Notes: generated by a model not told the origin, from the sequence alone. DNA of 57,657 bases from Pseudomonadota bacterium (GCA_021777915.1 JAJYCZ010000002.1:1-57657), one strand, 5' to 3'; positions 1-11,743 are shown, numbered from the stretch's first letter. Translations and numbers: made by a program.

Positions 1-1083
1 GCCCAGCAGGATCAGGGTCATGAACAGGGCGCGCTCCGACCCGACCCGCGAGCCGGTGAACAGGCCATAGGCGAGCGCCCCAAGCATGGCGAGCGCGGCG
101 GCCCATTTCTTGATCGGATAATTCAGAGCCAGAAACGGGAACAGCGCCAGAAAGCCGCGGAAGCCGACGAAGAAAATGCCGGCGACCAGAGTCATCTGGA
201 CGCCGGAAATGGTGATGATATGAAAAATACCGGCCCTGGCGATGGTTTCCCGAGCGTCGCGGGACAGCAGATCGCGCTTCCCGGTGACCATGGCGGCGGC
301 GATGGCGCCGTTGTCGCCGCCGATGGAGTCGTAAACCCGCAAGGCCAGCGCGTTGCGGGCGCGGTCCACCGCCGCGTAAAAACGCAGCCGCCAGTCCGCC
401 GCCTCCGGGGCCGGGACCGCCTCGGCCTTGCCCAGGACATTGCCGACGGCGCCGATGCGCTGGAAATAAGCGTCGCGAGCGAAATCATAACCGCCGGGCA
501 GCGCGGCGCGGGCGGGCGGCAGCAGCCGCGCCTTGAAGGTGAGAAAATCGCCGGCGGCGAAAGCGGGGGTTCCGCGCAGCGTCAGGCGTGCGCGGAATGG
601 CGTGTTTTCCGGCGCGAGCTTTTCGGCCTCGGTGACGCGCAGCAGAAAGCGCGCGCCCTCGGGCCGGAAATCGACCTCTTCGACAAAACCGGCCAATTCG
701 CCGATGACGATATGGTCGAGCGCCGGCGCATCCACCCGCGCCGCGCGCCAGCCGCCGGCGAATTCTCCTCCCGCCAGAGCCGCAAGACCGAGAAAGACAA
801 CCGACAAAGCCCGCCGCTCGCGCGCAAAAAAAGCCAGCACGCCAAACAGGACCGCGGCCGCGCCGACCAACCACAGAACCGGCTCGGTCGGCGCGACGAG
901 ATAGAAGATCGCGCCGGCGCCGGCGGCGACCGGCAGCCACAGGAACGGCCGGCGCAGATCCCATTCCTCGTCGAACGCGGCGGCGAAACGCGGCTGCAGG
1001 GCGGCGAGCACGGCGCGCGGCGAAAAAACCGGGGCCGCGGCGCCGAGAATCCTGTCCGTCAGTTCCTTGGGAAGGGACGCCAT
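1..1083 (-). CDS. comEC: ComEC/Rec2-family DNA uptake channel protein, N-terminal part (cut by window edge)
   Basis: This is an open frame of 361 codons from an ATG at 1083 that runs off the left edge without a stop. Two hydrophobic segments lie near residues 45-100. A DUF4131-like soluble N-terminal domain follows. The competence signature [10 protein letters not shown] is at about residues 287-297, followed by further membrane segments and [13 protein letters not shown], which matches the conserved Ser/Arg-Ala-x-Met element of ComEC. Family members form the inner-membrane channel that passes single-stranded DNA during transformation; in alphaproteobacteria the gene is commonly kept even where competence is unproven. 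It is divergent from gltX, with 107 bp between the two starts. The catalytic C-terminal metallo-beta-lactamase domain, if present, lies outside the window. Identification is firm; uptake function is inferred. Confidence 0.88.
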   Translation of the reverse strand, partial: MASLPKELTDRILGAAAPVFSPRAVLAALQPRFAAAFDEEWDLRRPFLWLPVAAGAGAIFYLVAPTEPVLWLVGAAAVLFGVLAFFARERRALSVVFLGLAALAGGEFAGGWRAARVDAPALDHIVIGELAGFVEEVDFRPEGARFLLRVTEAEKLAPENTPFRARLTLRGTPAFAAGDFLTFKARLLPPARAALPGGYDFARDAYFQRIGAVGNVLGKAEAVPAPEAADWRLRFYAAVDRARNALALRVYDSIGGDNGAIAAAMVTGKRDLLSRDARETIARAGIFHIITISGVQMTLVAGIFFVGFRGFLALFPFLALNYPIKKWAAALAMLGALAYGLFTGSRVGSERALFMTLILLG

Positions 1084-1190
1084 GCGATTCCCCTTTTTCA
1101 CCGCGCGCGGCCCATGCTACACGAGCGCGCCCCGTCTTCGCCACCTTGTTCGCGTCTTGCTCCGGCGCGGCCCATCGGGTTTCGCAAATC

Positions 1191-2633
1191 ATGTCCACAA
1201 CAGTCGTCACGCGTTTCGCGCCCTCGCCCACGGGCTATCTTCATATCGGCGGCGCGCGCACCGCTCTGTTCAACTGGCTCCTCGCCCGCCAGACCGGCGG
1301 CAGGATGCTGCTGCGCATCGAGGACACCGACCGCGAACGCTCGACCGGCGCGGCGATCGAGGCGATCATCGACGGCATGAAATGGCTTGGTCTCGATTGG
1401 GACGGCGAGACCATCTACCAGTTCGCGCGCGCGGGGCGCCATCGCGAAGTCGCCGAGGAGCTGCTCGCCAGGGGCGCGGCCTATAAATGCTATGCGACGC
1501 CGCGGGAGCTCGACGAAATGCGCGAGCTTGCTCGCAGCCAGGGCCGCCCGCCGCGCTATGACGGGCGCTGGCGCGATCTGGGCGGCACGCGGGCCGAGGC
1601 GGACGCCATCGCCGAAGGGCGCAAGCCCGTCGTCCGGCTCAAGGCGCCGCGCGAAGGCGAGACCGTCATCGAGGACAAGGTCCAGGGAACCGTCACCTTC
1701 CCCAACAAGGATCTCGACGACCTGATCCTTTTGCGCTCCGACGGGACGCCGACCTATATGCTGGCGGTGGTGGTGGACGATCACGACATGGCCGTGACCC
1801 AGATCGTTCGCGGCGACGACCATCTGACCAACGCCGCGCGCCAGACCCATATCTATCAGGCCATGGGCTGGGACATTCCCGCCTTCGCCCATATTCCGCT
1901 GATTCACGGGCCGGACGGCGCGAAAATGTCCAAGCGCCACGGGGCGCTGGGCGTCGACGCCTATCGCGCGCTCGGCTATCTGCCCGAGGCCCTTCGCAAT
2001 TATCTGGCGCGGCTCGGTTGGAGCCAGGGCGACCGCGAGTTCTTCTCCACCGACGAGCTGGTCGAGGCTTTCTCGCTTGCCCAGGTCCATCGCTCGCCGG
2101 CGCGCTTCGATTACGCCAAGCTCGAAAACATGAACGGACAGTACATGCGGGCGATGGACGACGCCGCCTTGCTGGAGCAATTCCTCGCGGCCCTGCCCTA
2201 TCTGCCCAATGGCGAGGAGATGGCCGCCCAGATCGACGACACGAAAAAGCGCCAGCTCGCCAGAGCCATGGCGGGCCTGAAAGAGCGCGCCAAGACCTTG
2301 ATCGAACTGGCCGACGGCGCGCGATTCCTGTTCGCCCGGCGGCCCCTCGCCTATGATGAAAAGGCGCGCGACCTGCTCAACGAGGGCGGACGCGGCCATC
2401 TGGCCGCTTTGTCGCCCAAACTCGCCGCCTTGCCGGAATGGACCGCCGCCGCCGCCGAGGCCGCGGTTCGCGCCTATGTGGCGGAAACGGGCGCGAAGCT
2501 CGGCCAGGTGGCGCAGCCGCTGCGCGCCGCCCTGACCGGCCGCGCGACCTCGCCTGGCATTTTCGACGTGCTGGAGACGCTCGGGCGCGAGGAAAGCCTG
2601 GGCCGGATCGACGACGCCGCGCGCCCGTCCTGA
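1191..2633 (+). CDS. gltX: Glutamyl-tRNA synthetase
   Basis: Class I aminoacyl-tRNA synthetase of 480 residues that charges tRNA-Glu in the cytoplasm. The N-terminus reads [16 protein letters not shown] with the HIGH-type motif (HIGG) at residues 18-21. The second ATP-binding motif KMSKR is at 245-249, and a helical anticodon-binding region forms the C-terminus. Length matches the usual 470-490. I chose the ATG at 1191 because the conserved domain begins about seven residues later; the open frame extends 15 codons further to an ATG at 1146 with no family similarity. Many organisms of this group carry two GltX-like enzymes, and whether this one is discriminating cannot be told from sequence alone. 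It is followed by gltA after a 249-bp gap, so the two may be transcribed separately. Confidence 0.95.
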   Translation: MSTTVVTRFAPSPTGYLHIGGARTALFNWLLARQTGGRMLLRIEDTDRERSTGAAIEAIIDGMKWLGLDWDGETIYQFARAGRHREVAEELLARGAAYKCYATPRELDEMRELARSQGRPPRYDGRWRDLGGTRAEADAIAEGRKPVVRLKAPREGETVIEDKVQGTVTFPNKDLDDLILLRSDGTPTYMLAVVVDDHDMAVTQIVRGDDHLTNAARQTHIYQAMGWDIPAFAHIPLIHGPDGAKMSKRHGALGVDAYRALGYLPEALRNYLARLGWSQGDREFFSTDELVEAFSLAQVHRSPARFDYAKLENMNGQYMRAMDDAALLEQFLAALPYLPNGEEMAAQIDDTKKRQLARAMAGLKERAKTLIELADGARFLFARRPLAYDEKARDLLNEGGRGHLAALSPKLAALPEWTAAAAEAAVRAYVAETGAKLGQVAQPLRAALTGRATSPGIFDVLETLGREESLGRIDDAARPS

Positions 2634-2882
2634 TCCGCCGGAAGCCGCGTCGACATTCGGACATCATCATGTGAAAATATTATATTTTTCCGTGTGGTGA
2701 GGCTCATTGGCGCTCCTGTGGCGCCTCTATGGTTTAAGGCCCCGCGACCTTGAACCGCCCCTGACATTCAGCTACTGATGTGCAGCGCACAATTTCTTCG
2801 CGTTTGACCGCATCGCGCTCGGGGCGCATAGCCCGGGACCGAGGCGGCGGGCGGATTGCGCCGGCAGGAAAAGGCGATCCTC

Positions 2883-4169
<1,287 letters not shown>

Positions 4170-4171
4170 AC

Positions 4172-4699
4172 ATGCCGCGTTCGCTGCCCGCAGCGATCGG
4201 CTTCGCCGCGCTGGTCTGGCTCGCTTCGGCGAGCGGCGCGGCTTTTGCTCAGGAAAGTCCGTTCGAGAATGGCGGTTTCAGACAAAGGCCGGCCGAACCC
4301 GTGGTCGTCGATGACAAGGCTTTCGATTGCGCGACCTTTCGCAAGCTCATCGCCGCCGCGCCCGACGGGTTCAAGGCCATGCGCGGCCCGACGACAAAAG
4401 ACGACGACGCGGTGGCGGCCTATAGCGTGACCGAGCCCCTGTTCGGCGCCTGCGAGATCATCGACAAGAAGAAGATCGGCGACGTCATCTATTCCTGCGC
4501 GGCGAAAAAGATCAAAATCGCCGACATCAAGGCGACCGCCGAAGCCTGTCTCGGCGACAAGGCCTTCGCCTTTGCGGGCAACGAGAACCCGAGCACGCAA
4601 TTCCTCAAATATGAGCCGCGCCTCGGCGACGCCCGCGCGCGGGTGATTGCGCTGACGACGTTCGGCAAGACGACTCTTGCGATCATGAAGGTGCGCTGA
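4172..4699 (+). CDS. Small secreted protein of unknown function
   Basis: Encodes 175 residues. The first 25 or so form a clear Sec signal peptide: a short basic start (MPRS), a hydrophobic stretch rich in Ala, Leu and Trp, and a likely cleavage after ASGAAFA before QES. The mature part holds four cysteines (for example CATF, GACEI, YSCAAKK and EACLG), consistent with disulfides in the periplasm. I recognise no domain. ATG 4172 begins two bases after the gltA stop; a GTG at 4166 is in frame and overlaps that stop, so translational coupling to gltA is possible. It is followed tail to tail by lpxB with only 17 bases between, and no clear terminator is visible. Confidence 0.75.
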   Translation: MPRSLPAAIGFAALVWLASASGAAFAQESPFENGGFRQRPAEPVVVDDKAFDCATFRKLIAAAPDGFKAMRGPTTKDDDAVAAYSVTEPLFGACEIIDKKKIGDVIYSCAAKKIKIADIKATAEACLGDKAFAFAGNENPSTQFLKYEPRLGDARARVIALTTFGKTTLAIMKVR

Positions 4700-4716
4700 G
4701 CGTCGCGCCGCCCTGG

Positions 4717-5847
4717 TCAGAGCGTCAGGAGGTCAAGGATCGCTTCCGCGGCCTTTTCGCTCGGACGCCTGTCGTCCGTTATGGCGAGCTTTTCGCCCAG
4801 CCGGCCGACCGCATCCAGTTGCCGCCGGCGCTCCGGGCCGCCCTCGACGATTTCGCCGAGCTTTTCCGCGAGCGCGAGACCATTGGCGTCGTCCTGCAGC
4901 AATTCGGGAAAAGCCATTTCGCCGAGAATGATATTGGGCTGCGCGACCATGTCGATCTGGATCAGGCGCCGCGCGATCCATTCCTCGATTTTCGGAACCT
5001 TGTAGGCGACGATCGTCGGCGTCCGCGACAAAGCCAGTTCGAGCGTCACCGTGCCCGAGGCGGCGAGCGCGGCGCGGGCGGCGCGGAAGGCGGCGTTTTT
5101 CTCCTCTTCGCCGATCACGACGCGCGGCTTCACCGGCCAGGTCGCGATCAACGCGGCCACTTGTTCGGCAAGGCGGCTCGAGGTGGGCAGAACATATTCA
5201 AGTCCCGGATGCGCCGCATCGAGCCGCGCGACGGCCTCGCCGAACACCGCGCCCAGGCGCCGGATCACGGAGGCGCGGGAACCGGGCAGGACCAGGACCG
5301 GCCCCGTCTTCTTGGCCTCGTCATCGCCTTGCAGGGCGTCGCGCCGCTCGATCAGCGGATGGCCGATATAGACGCAAGCCGGACCGCCGAGCCGAGCATG
5401 GACCTCCGGCTCGAAGGGAAAAATGGCGAGGATCAGATCGACAAAAGGGCGCATCTTCCTGGCGCGCCCGGGCCGCCACGCCCAGACCGTCGGTCCGACA
5501 TAATTGACGATCTTCACACCGGGCAGGACTTTTCGCACCCGTTTCGCCACGCGCTGGTTGAAATCCGGGCTGTCGATGATCACCAGGGCGTCGGGCCGGG
5601 CGGCGATCACGGCGCGCGCGGTCTGGTCGATCCGCGCCAGGACATTGCGCAGATTGGCGAGCACGGGCAGCACGCCCATCAGCGAAATCTCGTGCATCGG
5701 GAACAGGCTGACAAAATTTTCCGCGATCATCGCCTCGCCGCCGACGCCGGAAATTTCGACGCCGGGAATTTTCGCCCGCAAGGCCTGGATCAGCCCCCGT
5801 CCGAGCAGGTCGCCCGAGGGCTCGCCGGCGATCATGAAAATCTTCAT
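4717..5847 (-). CDS. lpxB: Lipid-A-disaccharide synthase
   Basis: Family GT19 glycosyltransferase of 376 residues. It joins UDP-2,3-diacylglucosamine and lipid X to make the lipid A disaccharide at the inner membrane. The start MKIFMIAGEPSGDLLG is the typical LpxB N-terminus; PTVWAWRPGRARKM and LVLPGSRASVIRRL in the middle match the family's conserved Gly-Ser-Arg nucleotide-binding loop. The C-terminal region LSRTPTIVAYKVP is also typical. Its ATG overlaps the lpxI stop by four bases (ATGA), so translation is probably coupled. It is the last gene of the minus-strand lpx run and converges on the small secreted protein gene. Confidence 0.95.
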   Translation of the reverse strand: MKIFMIAGEPSGDLLGRGLIQALRAKIPGVEISGVGGEAMIAENFVSLFPMHEISLMGVLPVLANLRNVLARIDQTARAVIAARPDALVIIDSPDFNQRVAKRVRKVLPGVKIVNYVGPTVWAWRPGRARKMRPFVDLILAIFPFEPEVHARLGGPACVYIGHPLIERRDALQGDDEAKKTGPVLVLPGSRASVIRRLGAVFGEAVARLDAAHPGLEYVLPTSSRLAEQVAALIATWPVKPRVVIGEEEKNAAFRAARAALAASGTVTLELALSRTPTIVAYKVPKIEEWIARRLIQIDMVAQPNIILGEMAFPELLQDDANGLALAEKLGEIVEGGPERRRQLDAVGRLGEKLAITDDRRPSEKAAEAILDLLTL

Positions 5848-6689
5848 CGGCCGGCGTCCCGCGTGAATCCGTAAAGAAACAGCCCGGCCTTTTCGGCTGA
5901 CGCCGCCACCGCCTCGCGGTCGAGAATCAGCACCTTGCCCGCCTCGACCGCGATGCCCCTCAACCCCGCCTTTGCGGCGGCCGCCACCGTCTCGGGCCCC
6001 ATGGCGGGCAGATCGACGCGCAGGTCCTGGCCCTTTTTCGGCGCCTTGATCAGCATTCCCGCCGGCCCCTTGGCCCGCCAGCGTCCCTTTTCACGCAATT
6101 CGGCGACGCGAAGCAGCATGGAATCGGTGCCTTCGGCGGCTTCGAGGGCGACAATGCGGCGATGTGACAGCACGAGAGCCTGGCCGCAGTCGAAAGCGGA
6201 AAGCGCCGCCAGACACTCATGACCGAAGGCGAGGTCTTCCTCCATTTCCCTGGGGAAAGGCAGCCGGTTCATCGCCCCCGGCGCGGCGAGCAGCTCCGGG
6301 GCCAACGTCTCGACGCCGACCACCCGCAGCCCTTCGGATTCGAACAGTCTCAACACGCCTTTCAAGGCATGGTCGTCGCCGCCTTTCAGCAAGCGAATGA
6401 TTTCGGGCAGGCGCTTGATCGCGCCCCAGTCGGGCCGCAGATCGCCGAACTCCGGCCGGCCCAGGCCGCCGATGAAGCAGACTTCCTCGATTCCGCGCGC
6501 CTCGATCTCGCGGAACGCCGCGCCGAGCTGGCCGACCCCGAGCCAGACATGGGGAAATTCAGCCACGCCCTCGCCGGCGATCCCCTTGAGGGCGAGAAGG
6601 AATACGTCTCGCCCGGCTCTTTTCGCAGCATGGGCGGCGACGAGTGGAAACCGGCCCGCGCCGCAGATCAGCGCGATCCGGCCGCTCAC
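5844..6689 (-). CDS. lpxI: UDP-2,3-diacylglucosamine pyrophosphatase, LpxI type
   Basis: 281-residue member of the LpxI (DUF1009) family, the alphaproteobacterial replacement for LpxH. It cleaves UDP-2,3-diacylglucosamine to lipid X and UMP. The N-terminus SGRIALICGAGRFPLV and the later stretches FIGGLGRPEFGDLRPD and GPETVAAAAKAGLRGIA are characteristic. I chose a GTG start at 6689 because it overlaps the lpxA stop as GTGA and because the conserved domain starts immediately; the open frame continues far upstream only as an out-of-frame reading of lpxA. The position between lpxA and lpxB supports the function. No lpxH-like gene is seen in the window. Confidence 0.92.
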   Translation of the reverse strand: MSGRIALICGAGRFPLVAAHAAKRAGRDVFLLALKGIAGEGVAEFPHVWLGVGQLGAAFREIEARGIEEVCFIGGLGRPEFGDLRPDWGAIKRLPEIIRLLKGGDDHALKGVLRLFESEGLRVVGVETLAPELLAAPGAMNRLPFPREMEEDLAFGHECLAALSAFDCGQALVLSHRRIVALEAAEGTDSMLLRVAELREKGRWRAKGPAGMLIKAPKKGQDLRVDLPAMGPETVAAAAKAGLRGIAVEAGKVLILDREAVAASAEKAGLFLYGFTRDAGR

Positions 6690-7486
6690 GACGCGACCCG
6701 CTCCGTTTCCGGCACGCATAGGGCGCGGTCGCCGCCGGCGCGGATGAAATCGACGATCATCATCACTTCCGGATTGTCGGCGAACTCCTCGGCGACGTCC
6801 TCGACGCGCTCCTTCAGCGTGCCTTCCGGCGCGAAGAGCGCGCGATAGGCGCGCCGCAGGTCGTGGATCATCTCGCGCCCGAAATTGCGGCGCTTGAGGC
6901 CGACCAGATTGAGCCCCATCAGGAAGCCGCGGCTGCCGAAGGCGAGGCCGAAAGGAATGAGATCGGCGCCGATGCCGGTCATGCCGCTGACGAAGGCGTG
7001 GGCCCCGACCCGGGCATATTGGACGATCGCCGAGCCGCCGCCGCAGATCACCCAGTCGTCGATGGTGACATGGCCGGCGATCATGCAATTGTTGGAGAAG
7101 ACGCAATCGTTGCCGATGCGGCTGTCATGGCCGACATGCGAATTGGCGAGAAAGAAGCAGCGGTCGCCGATCACGGTTTCGGCGCGGCCGCTGGCCGTGC
7201 CCGGATTCATCGTCACGCCCTCGCGGATCACGCAATCCGCGCCGATGACGAGGCTGGTGTCCTCGCCGCGATATTTCAGATCCTGCGGCTCGTAACCGAT
7301 CGAGGCGAAGGGATAAATTCTTGTGCGCGCGCCGATCGTCGTGCGGCCATTGACCACCGCATGGGATTTGAGCGTCACGCCGCCGCCCAGCGTGACCTTG
7401 GGGCCAATATGGCAGAACGGCCCGATTTCGACGCCATCGCCGAGCTTTGCTCCGTCCTCGACGATCGAAGTGGGATGAATCGACAT
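6686..7486 (-). CDS. lpxA: UDP-N-acetylglucosamine acyltransferase
   Basis: First committed enzyme of lipid A synthesis: it transfers a 3-hydroxyacyl chain from acyl carrier protein to UDP-GlcNAc in the cytoplasm. The 266 residues start with MSIHPTSIVEDGAKLG and run into left-handed beta-helix hexapeptide repeats (I-G-x-x pattern) through about residue 190, followed by a helical tail. The catalytic-region motif SHVGHDSRIGND contains the family's essential histidine. It starts three bases after fabZ ends on the same strand and overlaps lpxI by four bases, so fabZ-lpxA-lpxI-lpxB is one tightly packed unit. Confidence 0.95.
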   Translation of the reverse strand: MSIHPTSIVEDGAKLGDGVEIGPFCHIGPKVTLGGGVTLKSHAVVNGRTTIGARTRIYPFASIGYEPQDLKYRGEDTSLVIGADCVIREGVTMNPGTASGRAETVIGDRCFFLANSHVGHDSRIGNDCVFSNNCMIAGHVTIDDWVICGGGSAIVQYARVGAHAFVSGMTGIGADLIPFGLAFGSRGFLMGLNLVGLKRRNFGREMIHDLRRAYRALFAPEGTLKERVEDVAEEFADNPEVMMIVDFIRAGGDRALCVPETERVAS

Positions 7487-7489
7487 GGG

Positions 7490-7966
7490 TCAGCCCTGCT
7501 TGTCGGCGTCGGTGATGATCATGGCGCTGATTTCAGCTTCCGCGACCAGGGCGCCGTCGACCATCGCCTTGCCCTGGTACCACCAGATGTTGCGCCGCTG
7601 GTTGACGCGGGTCATGTGGAACTCGACCTGGTCCCCCGGAACCACCGGCTTGCGGAACTTGGCCTTGTCGATCGTCATGAAATAGACCAGAGGCGGCTTG
7701 GCGCCGCCGAGCTTCGACATGACACAGAGCGCGCCCGCCGTCTGCGCCATGCCCTCGATCAGCAGCACGCCGGGGAAAACCGGGCGATCAGGGAAATGGC
7801 CGGTGAATTGCGGCTCGTTGATCGTGACATTCTTGATCCCGATCCCGAATCCGTCGCCGCGCGCCTGAACGATGCGATCGACGAGCAGAAAAGGATAGCG
7901 ATGCGGCAGCAATTGCATCAGCCGTTGAATATCGACCGCTTCCAGGGTCTGGACCTGATCCGACAT
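7490..7966 (-). CDS. fabZ: 3-hydroxyacyl-[acyl-carrier-protein] dehydratase FabZ
   Basis: Hot-dog fold dehydratase of 158 residues that removes water from 3-hydroxyacyl-ACP in fatty acid elongation and so competes with LpxA and LpxD for their shared substrate. The active-site pair is visible: His57 in [12 protein letters not shown] and Glu71 in [19 protein letters not shown] near residue 21 is the other family hallmark. ATG 7966 ([10 protein letters not shown]) gives the usual length; the frame stays open another 129 codons but that part lacks similarity and overlaps lpxD. Placement between lpxD and lpxA is the classic lpx arrangement. Confidence 0.94.
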   Translation of the reverse strand: MSDQVQTLEAVDIQRLMQLLPHRYPFLLVDRIVQARGDGFGIGIKNVTINEPQFTGHFPDRPVFPGVLLIEGMAQTAGALCVMSKLGGAKPPLVYFMTIDKAKFRKPVVPGDQVEFHMTRVNQRRNIWWYQGKAMVDGALVAEAEISAMIITDADKQG

Positions 7967-8097
7967 GGCTTGTTCCGCAAATAACGAATGAGTGGTTTTA
8001 TCGGCCCGCTTTAACGATACATTTGCGCCGAACGCCAGCGAAAATCCCTTTTTCCGCCGGCCATCGCGCTCCGGCAGATGGCAAAAGCCCGATGGCT

Positions 8098-9135
8098 TCA
8101 GTCTTCCTTGCCCCTGCGCCGGACCATGCGGTCGAGCGCCGCGACGCCCTTGAGCCACAGCCGCGCGTCGCGCGCCGGCGAGCCGCCGATCCGCGCGCCC
8201 GGCGGGACGTCGGCCATGACGCCCGCCTGCGCCCCGATCTGCGCGCCCATGCCGATTTTCAGATGGCCGGTGATTCCCGCCTGCCCGCCGGCGACGACGA
8301 AATCGCCGAATTCGGTCGATCCGGATATGCCGACCTGGCTCACGATGACGCAATGGCGGCCGATCACCACATTATGGGCGATCTGCACCAGATTATCGAT
8401 CTTGGTTCCCTCGCCGACGATGGTGTCGCGATTGGCGCCGCGATCGATGGTGGAATTGGCGCCGATCTCGACATCGTCCTGGATGATCACCCGGCCGACC
8501 TGCGGCGCCTTGAGATGGCCGCGCGCGCTCATGGCGAAGCCGAAACCGTCCTGGCCGACGCGCACGCCGGGATGAATGATGACCCGGTCGCCGATCAGGG
8601 CGTTGCAGATCGTCGCGCCCGCCCCGATCGAAGAATTGCGGCCGATCCGCACATGCGCCCCGATCACCGCGTTGGGGCCGATGACCGCCCCGGCGCCGAT
8701 CTCGGCGTGGGGCCCGATCACCGCGCCGGGATCGACGATGACGTCCGATTCCAGCCGCGCCAGCGGATGGACATTGGCGCCCGGCGAAACGCCATGGCCG
8801 TCGAACCATGACCCCGGCCGGGCCGCCTCGGGATAGATTTTCGCCGCCACGATCGCGCAGGCGCGGTAAGGCTCGCGGACCACCAGAACCGCGACGTTTT
8901 TAGGCGCGCGGCCGGCGTGGCGCTCGGAAACGAGACACGCGGTCGCGCGGGTTCCCGCCAGCTGGTCGGCATATTTGGGATTGTCGAGAAAGACCAGGTC
9001 GCCGGGACGCGCGCGGTCGAGCGGCGCCACGTCGAAAACCTTCTGGCCCAGGTCCATCTCGCCAACCGGCCGGGCGCCGGTCCACTCCACGATCTCGGCG
9101 AGGGTCGGCGTCGCGGCGCGGCGAAAGAATTTCAT
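8098..9135 (-). CDS. lpxD: UDP-3-O-(3-hydroxyacyl)glucosamine N-acyltransferase
   Basis: Third enzyme of lipid A synthesis, adding the second hydroxyacyl chain. The 345 residues comprise an N-terminal uridine-binding domain ([15 protein letters not shown] to about residue 100), a long left-handed beta-helix of hexapeptide repeats from about 105 to 300, and a short C-terminal helix ending in [18 protein letters not shown] in the helix region carries the catalytic histidine segment. ATG 9135 is preferred because MKFF is the usual family start and GGAAGA lies just upstream; an ATG at 9189 would add 18 Arg/Asp-rich residues without similarity. A terminator at 9227-9253 separates it from bamA, so lpxD may have its own promoter. 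Confidence 0.94.
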   Translation of the reverse strand: MKFFRRAATPTLAEIVEWTGARPVGEMDLGQKVFDVAPLDRARPGDLVFLDNPKYADQLAGTRATACLVSERHAGRAPKNVAVLVVREPYRACAIVAAKIYPEAARPGSWFDGHGVSPGANVHPLARLESDVIVDPGAVIGPHAEIGAGAVIGPNAVIGAHVRIGRNSSIGAGATICNALIGDRVIIHPGVRVGQDGFGFAMSARGHLKAPQVGRVIIQDDVEIGANSTIDRGANRDTIVGEGTKIDNLVQIAHNVVIGRHCVIVSQVGISGSTEFGDFVVAGGQAGITGHLKIGMGAQIGAQAGVMADVPPGARIGGSPARDARLWLKGVAALDRMVRRRGKED

Positions 9136-9226
9136 TTCTTCCAAGCGATCATCCCCCGATTGCCGCCCTCGGCGCCGCGGCCGATCCACCCCGCGTGGCG
9201 CGCAAACGTGCGACCTGTATCATAAC

Positions 9227-9253
9227 AAAAGGGCGCGGCTGAACGCCGCGCCC
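9227..9253 (-). terminator. Rho-independent terminator after bamA
   Basis: A perfect 9-bp stem, GGGCGCGGC at 9231-9239 with GCCGCGCCC at 9245-9253, has a 5-base loop. On the minus strand it is followed by TTTTGTT. It lies 22 bases beyond the bamA stop and points in the direction of bamA transcription. Confidence 0.8.
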
Positions 9254-9274
9254 CTGCATGCCCATGCAGAACGC

Positions 9275-11743
9275 TCAGAACGTCGTGCCGCCGCTGAAGC
9301 TGAACTGCTGCACGATGTCGTATTGGGACTTCGACAGCACAAAAGCATAGTTGAAGCGGATCGGACCCATCGGCGAGTTCCAGATCACGCCGACGCCGAC
9401 CGACGAGTCGATGTTCATGTTGTTGCTGCCGACGGTGATGCAGGCCAGCTGCGTGGTGGCCGGGCTCTTGCCCTTGTCCATGACGGCGCAGGGAATCCCC
9501 GGAGCATAGCCGAGATATGTGCCGAAATTGGTCGGGCCCGTGTAGTTCCAAAGGCTGCCGGCGTCGAAGAACAGCGCGCCCCTCAGGCCGATATCCTTGG
9601 GCAGGCCCCAGATCGGGAACTGGGTTTCGACCGAGGCGCCCCAGTAATCCGTGCCGCCGAGCGCATTGCCGTTGTTGTTGTAAAGCTCGTTGGTGACGTC
9701 GCGCGGCCCCATGCCGCCCGGCGCGAAGCCGCGCACCAGGCTCGGCCCGAGATTGAAATTGTCGGTGATGTGCAACGGGTTGCTGCCGGTCTGGAAGACA
9801 TTGCCGGCCTGAAGATGGATGAGGCCGACGACGTCGTCGAAATAAAGCTCATGATAGCCGCGCACATCGCCGGTCGTGCGCAGGAAGTCGGAATAGCCGC
9901 CGAGGCCGGCGAAATCCTGCTTCAGAGTGGCCAGGACGCCCCCACGCGGATCCTTCGGATTGTCGAGCGTGTTATAGGACAGGGTATAGCCGATCATCGA
10001 CGTCACCCAGTCGCCCTGCGCCTGTTTCAGCGCCAGAGAGGCTTCGCCGTTGCTCATGCAACTGTTGAAAATGCTGACCGGGAAGCCGTTGTTGGGCGGC
10101 GTGAACCATTGCGGATAGGAACAGTCGTTATAGGGCTGGCTCTGATTGTTGGGAATCGAAAGCCGCGAATTGTACAGCGTGTAGCGCGGCGCGATCGTCA
10201 GCTCGTCGGTCAGCGGAATGCCGAGACGCAGCGTGCCGCCGGTCACCCAGTTCGAATAATAGGAGAAGTAGGACGCTTCGCTGATCTTCGAATAGAGGTC
10301 GAAGCCCGCCGCCATGCGATTATCGAGGAAAAACGGCTCGGTGTAATTGAGTTCGACGCCGCTGGCGTATTGGCCGGCCGAAACCGCGGCGCGGACATAT
10401 TCGCCGCGACCGAGGAAATTGCTCTGGGTGACCGAGACCTGGGCGATGAAGCCCTCGACCGTCGAATAGCCGCCCGAGATCGAGAACGAGCCGGTGGACT
10501 GCTCTTCGACGTCCACATCGACGATGACCCGATCCGACGACGAGCCCGGCTCGGTGGTGATCTTGACCTTCTTGAAATAGCCAAGGCCGTTGAGGCGGCG
10601 CTCCGCCTTGTCCATCAGCACCTTGTTGTAGGCGTCGCCCTCGCCGATGTCGAATTCACGGCGGATGACGTAATCGCGCGTCGCGGTGTTGCCGCGAATA
10701 TTCATCCGCTCGATATAGACGTGAGGCCCTTCTTCCACGATGAAGGCGACGGTGACCGTGTGGGTCGCCTGATCCTTGTCGCCCTGGACACGCACCTGGC
10801 CGAAGGTGAAGCCCATCTTCTGGACGTCCTTCGTCATGCGCGTCTCGGTCTTCTGGACCGCGTCGCCGTTATAGACGTCGCCGGCGTGGAAATCGAGCGA
10901 CGACTTCAACGCCGCGTCGCTCAGCCCGGAAACATGCGATTCGACATTGACCGTCTTGACGCGATAGACCGCGCCTTCCTCGACGGTGATCGTGACGATA
11001 TAGCCGCCCGCCGATGCGTCATAGACCGGATCGACGCCGACGACGCGGAAATCGGCATAGCCGTTCTTGAGGTAGTAGCGCCGGATCGCCTCGGCGTCCT
11101 TGGCCAGACGGTCCGGGTCATAGACGTCCGAGGTCTTGAAAAACGACAGATAGTTCATTTCCGTCGTTTCCATCAACCCCTTCAGCTTGGAGTCGGAATA
11201 GACGTGGTTGCCGACGAAGTGGATCTGCTTGACGCCGGTCTTGTCGCCCTCGTTGATGTCGAAGACCACGTCCACCGCGTTATTGGGGGTCTGAACCGTG
11301 CGCTCGGTGACCGTCGCGGCGCTGTGGCCCGAGCGGCGGTAGACATCGAGAATGCGCTGAACGTCGGCGTCGGCGACCGCCTGGCTGTAGGCGCCGCGGT
11401 CCTTCAGCTGAACCTCTTTCTGCAGGTCTTCGGACTTGACCTTGGAATTGCCGACGAAAACCACATGATTGATCACGGTCGAATTCTCGACCACCCGCAC
11501 CACCAGCTCGGAGCCGCGATGGCTGACCTGGACATCGGAGAAATAGCCCGTGCCGTAAAGCTTCTTGATGGCTTCATTGGCGTCGCCGCCAACGAAATAA
11601 GACCGGATCGTCGCGGAATCGACGCGATGGTTGCCCTCGACGACGATGGTCTCGGCCAATGCGTGGACCGGAGCCGCGATTGTGCCGACCATTAGCGCCA
11701 CCGCGAGAGCGGTTCGGCTCATAAGACCTTGGCGAAACGTCAT
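9275..11743 (-). CDS. bamA: Outer membrane protein assembly factor BamA
   Basis: Core of the BAM machine that inserts beta-barrel proteins in the outer membrane; 822 residues from the ATG at 11743. Order: a signal peptide (MTFRQGLMSRTALAVALM, ending near ALAE), five POTRA repeats over about residues 28-400 (each with a GN-x-V/T element such as VVEGNHRV and IHFVGNHVY), then a 16-strand barrel. The barrel lid-loop motif VRGF appears as LVRGFAPGG, and the last residue is Phe (FSFSGGTTF), the BAM recognition signature. An ATG at 11824 would put 27 extra residues before the signal peptide, so I reject it. Position directly after rseP is typical. A terminator follows. Confidence 0.95.
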   Translation of the reverse strand: MTFRQGLMSRTALAVALMVGTIAAPVHALAETIVVEGNHRVDSATIRSYFVGGDANEAIKKLYGTGYFSDVQVSHRGSELVVRVVENSTVINHVVFVGNSKVKSEDLQKEVQLKDRGAYSQAVADADVQRILDVYRRSGHSAATVTERTVQTPNNAVDVVFDINEGDKTGVKQIHFVGNHVYSDSKLKGLMETTEMNYLSFFKTSDVYDPDRLAKDAEAIRRYYLKNGYADFRVVGVDPVYDASAGGYIVTITVEEGAVYRVKTVNVESHVSGLSDAALKSSLDFHAGDVYNGDAVQKTETRMTKDVQKMGFTFGQVRVQGDKDQATHTVTVAFIVEEGPHVYIERMNIRGNTATRDYVIRREFDIGEGDAYNKVLMDKAERRLNGLGYFKKVKITTEPGSSSDRVIVDVDVEEQSTGSFSISGGYSTVEGFIAQVSVTQSNFLGRGEYVRAAVSAGQYASGVELNYTEPFFLDNRMAAGFDLYSKISEASYFSYYSNWVTGGTLRLGIPLTDELTIAPRYTLYNSRLSIPNNQSQPYNDCSYPQWFTPPNNGFPVSIFNSCMSNGEASLALKQAQGDWVTSMIGYTLSYNTLDNPKDPRGGVLATLKQDFAGLGGYSDFLRTTGDVRGYHELYFDDVVGLIHLQAGNVFQTGSNPLHITDNFNLGPSLVRGFAPGGMGPRDVTNELYNNNGNALGGTDYWGASVETQFPIWGLPKDIGLRGALFFDAGSLWNYTGPTNFGTYLGYAPGIPCAVMDKGKSPATTQLACITVGSNNMNIDSSVGVGVIWNSPMGPIRFNYAFVLSKSQYDIVQQFSFSGGTTF

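Noticed and set aside
8975-11695. A 906-codon plus-strand frame opposite bamA
   Set aside because: A shadow of bamA with no domain; bamA has signal peptide, POTRA repeats and barrel end on the minus strand.
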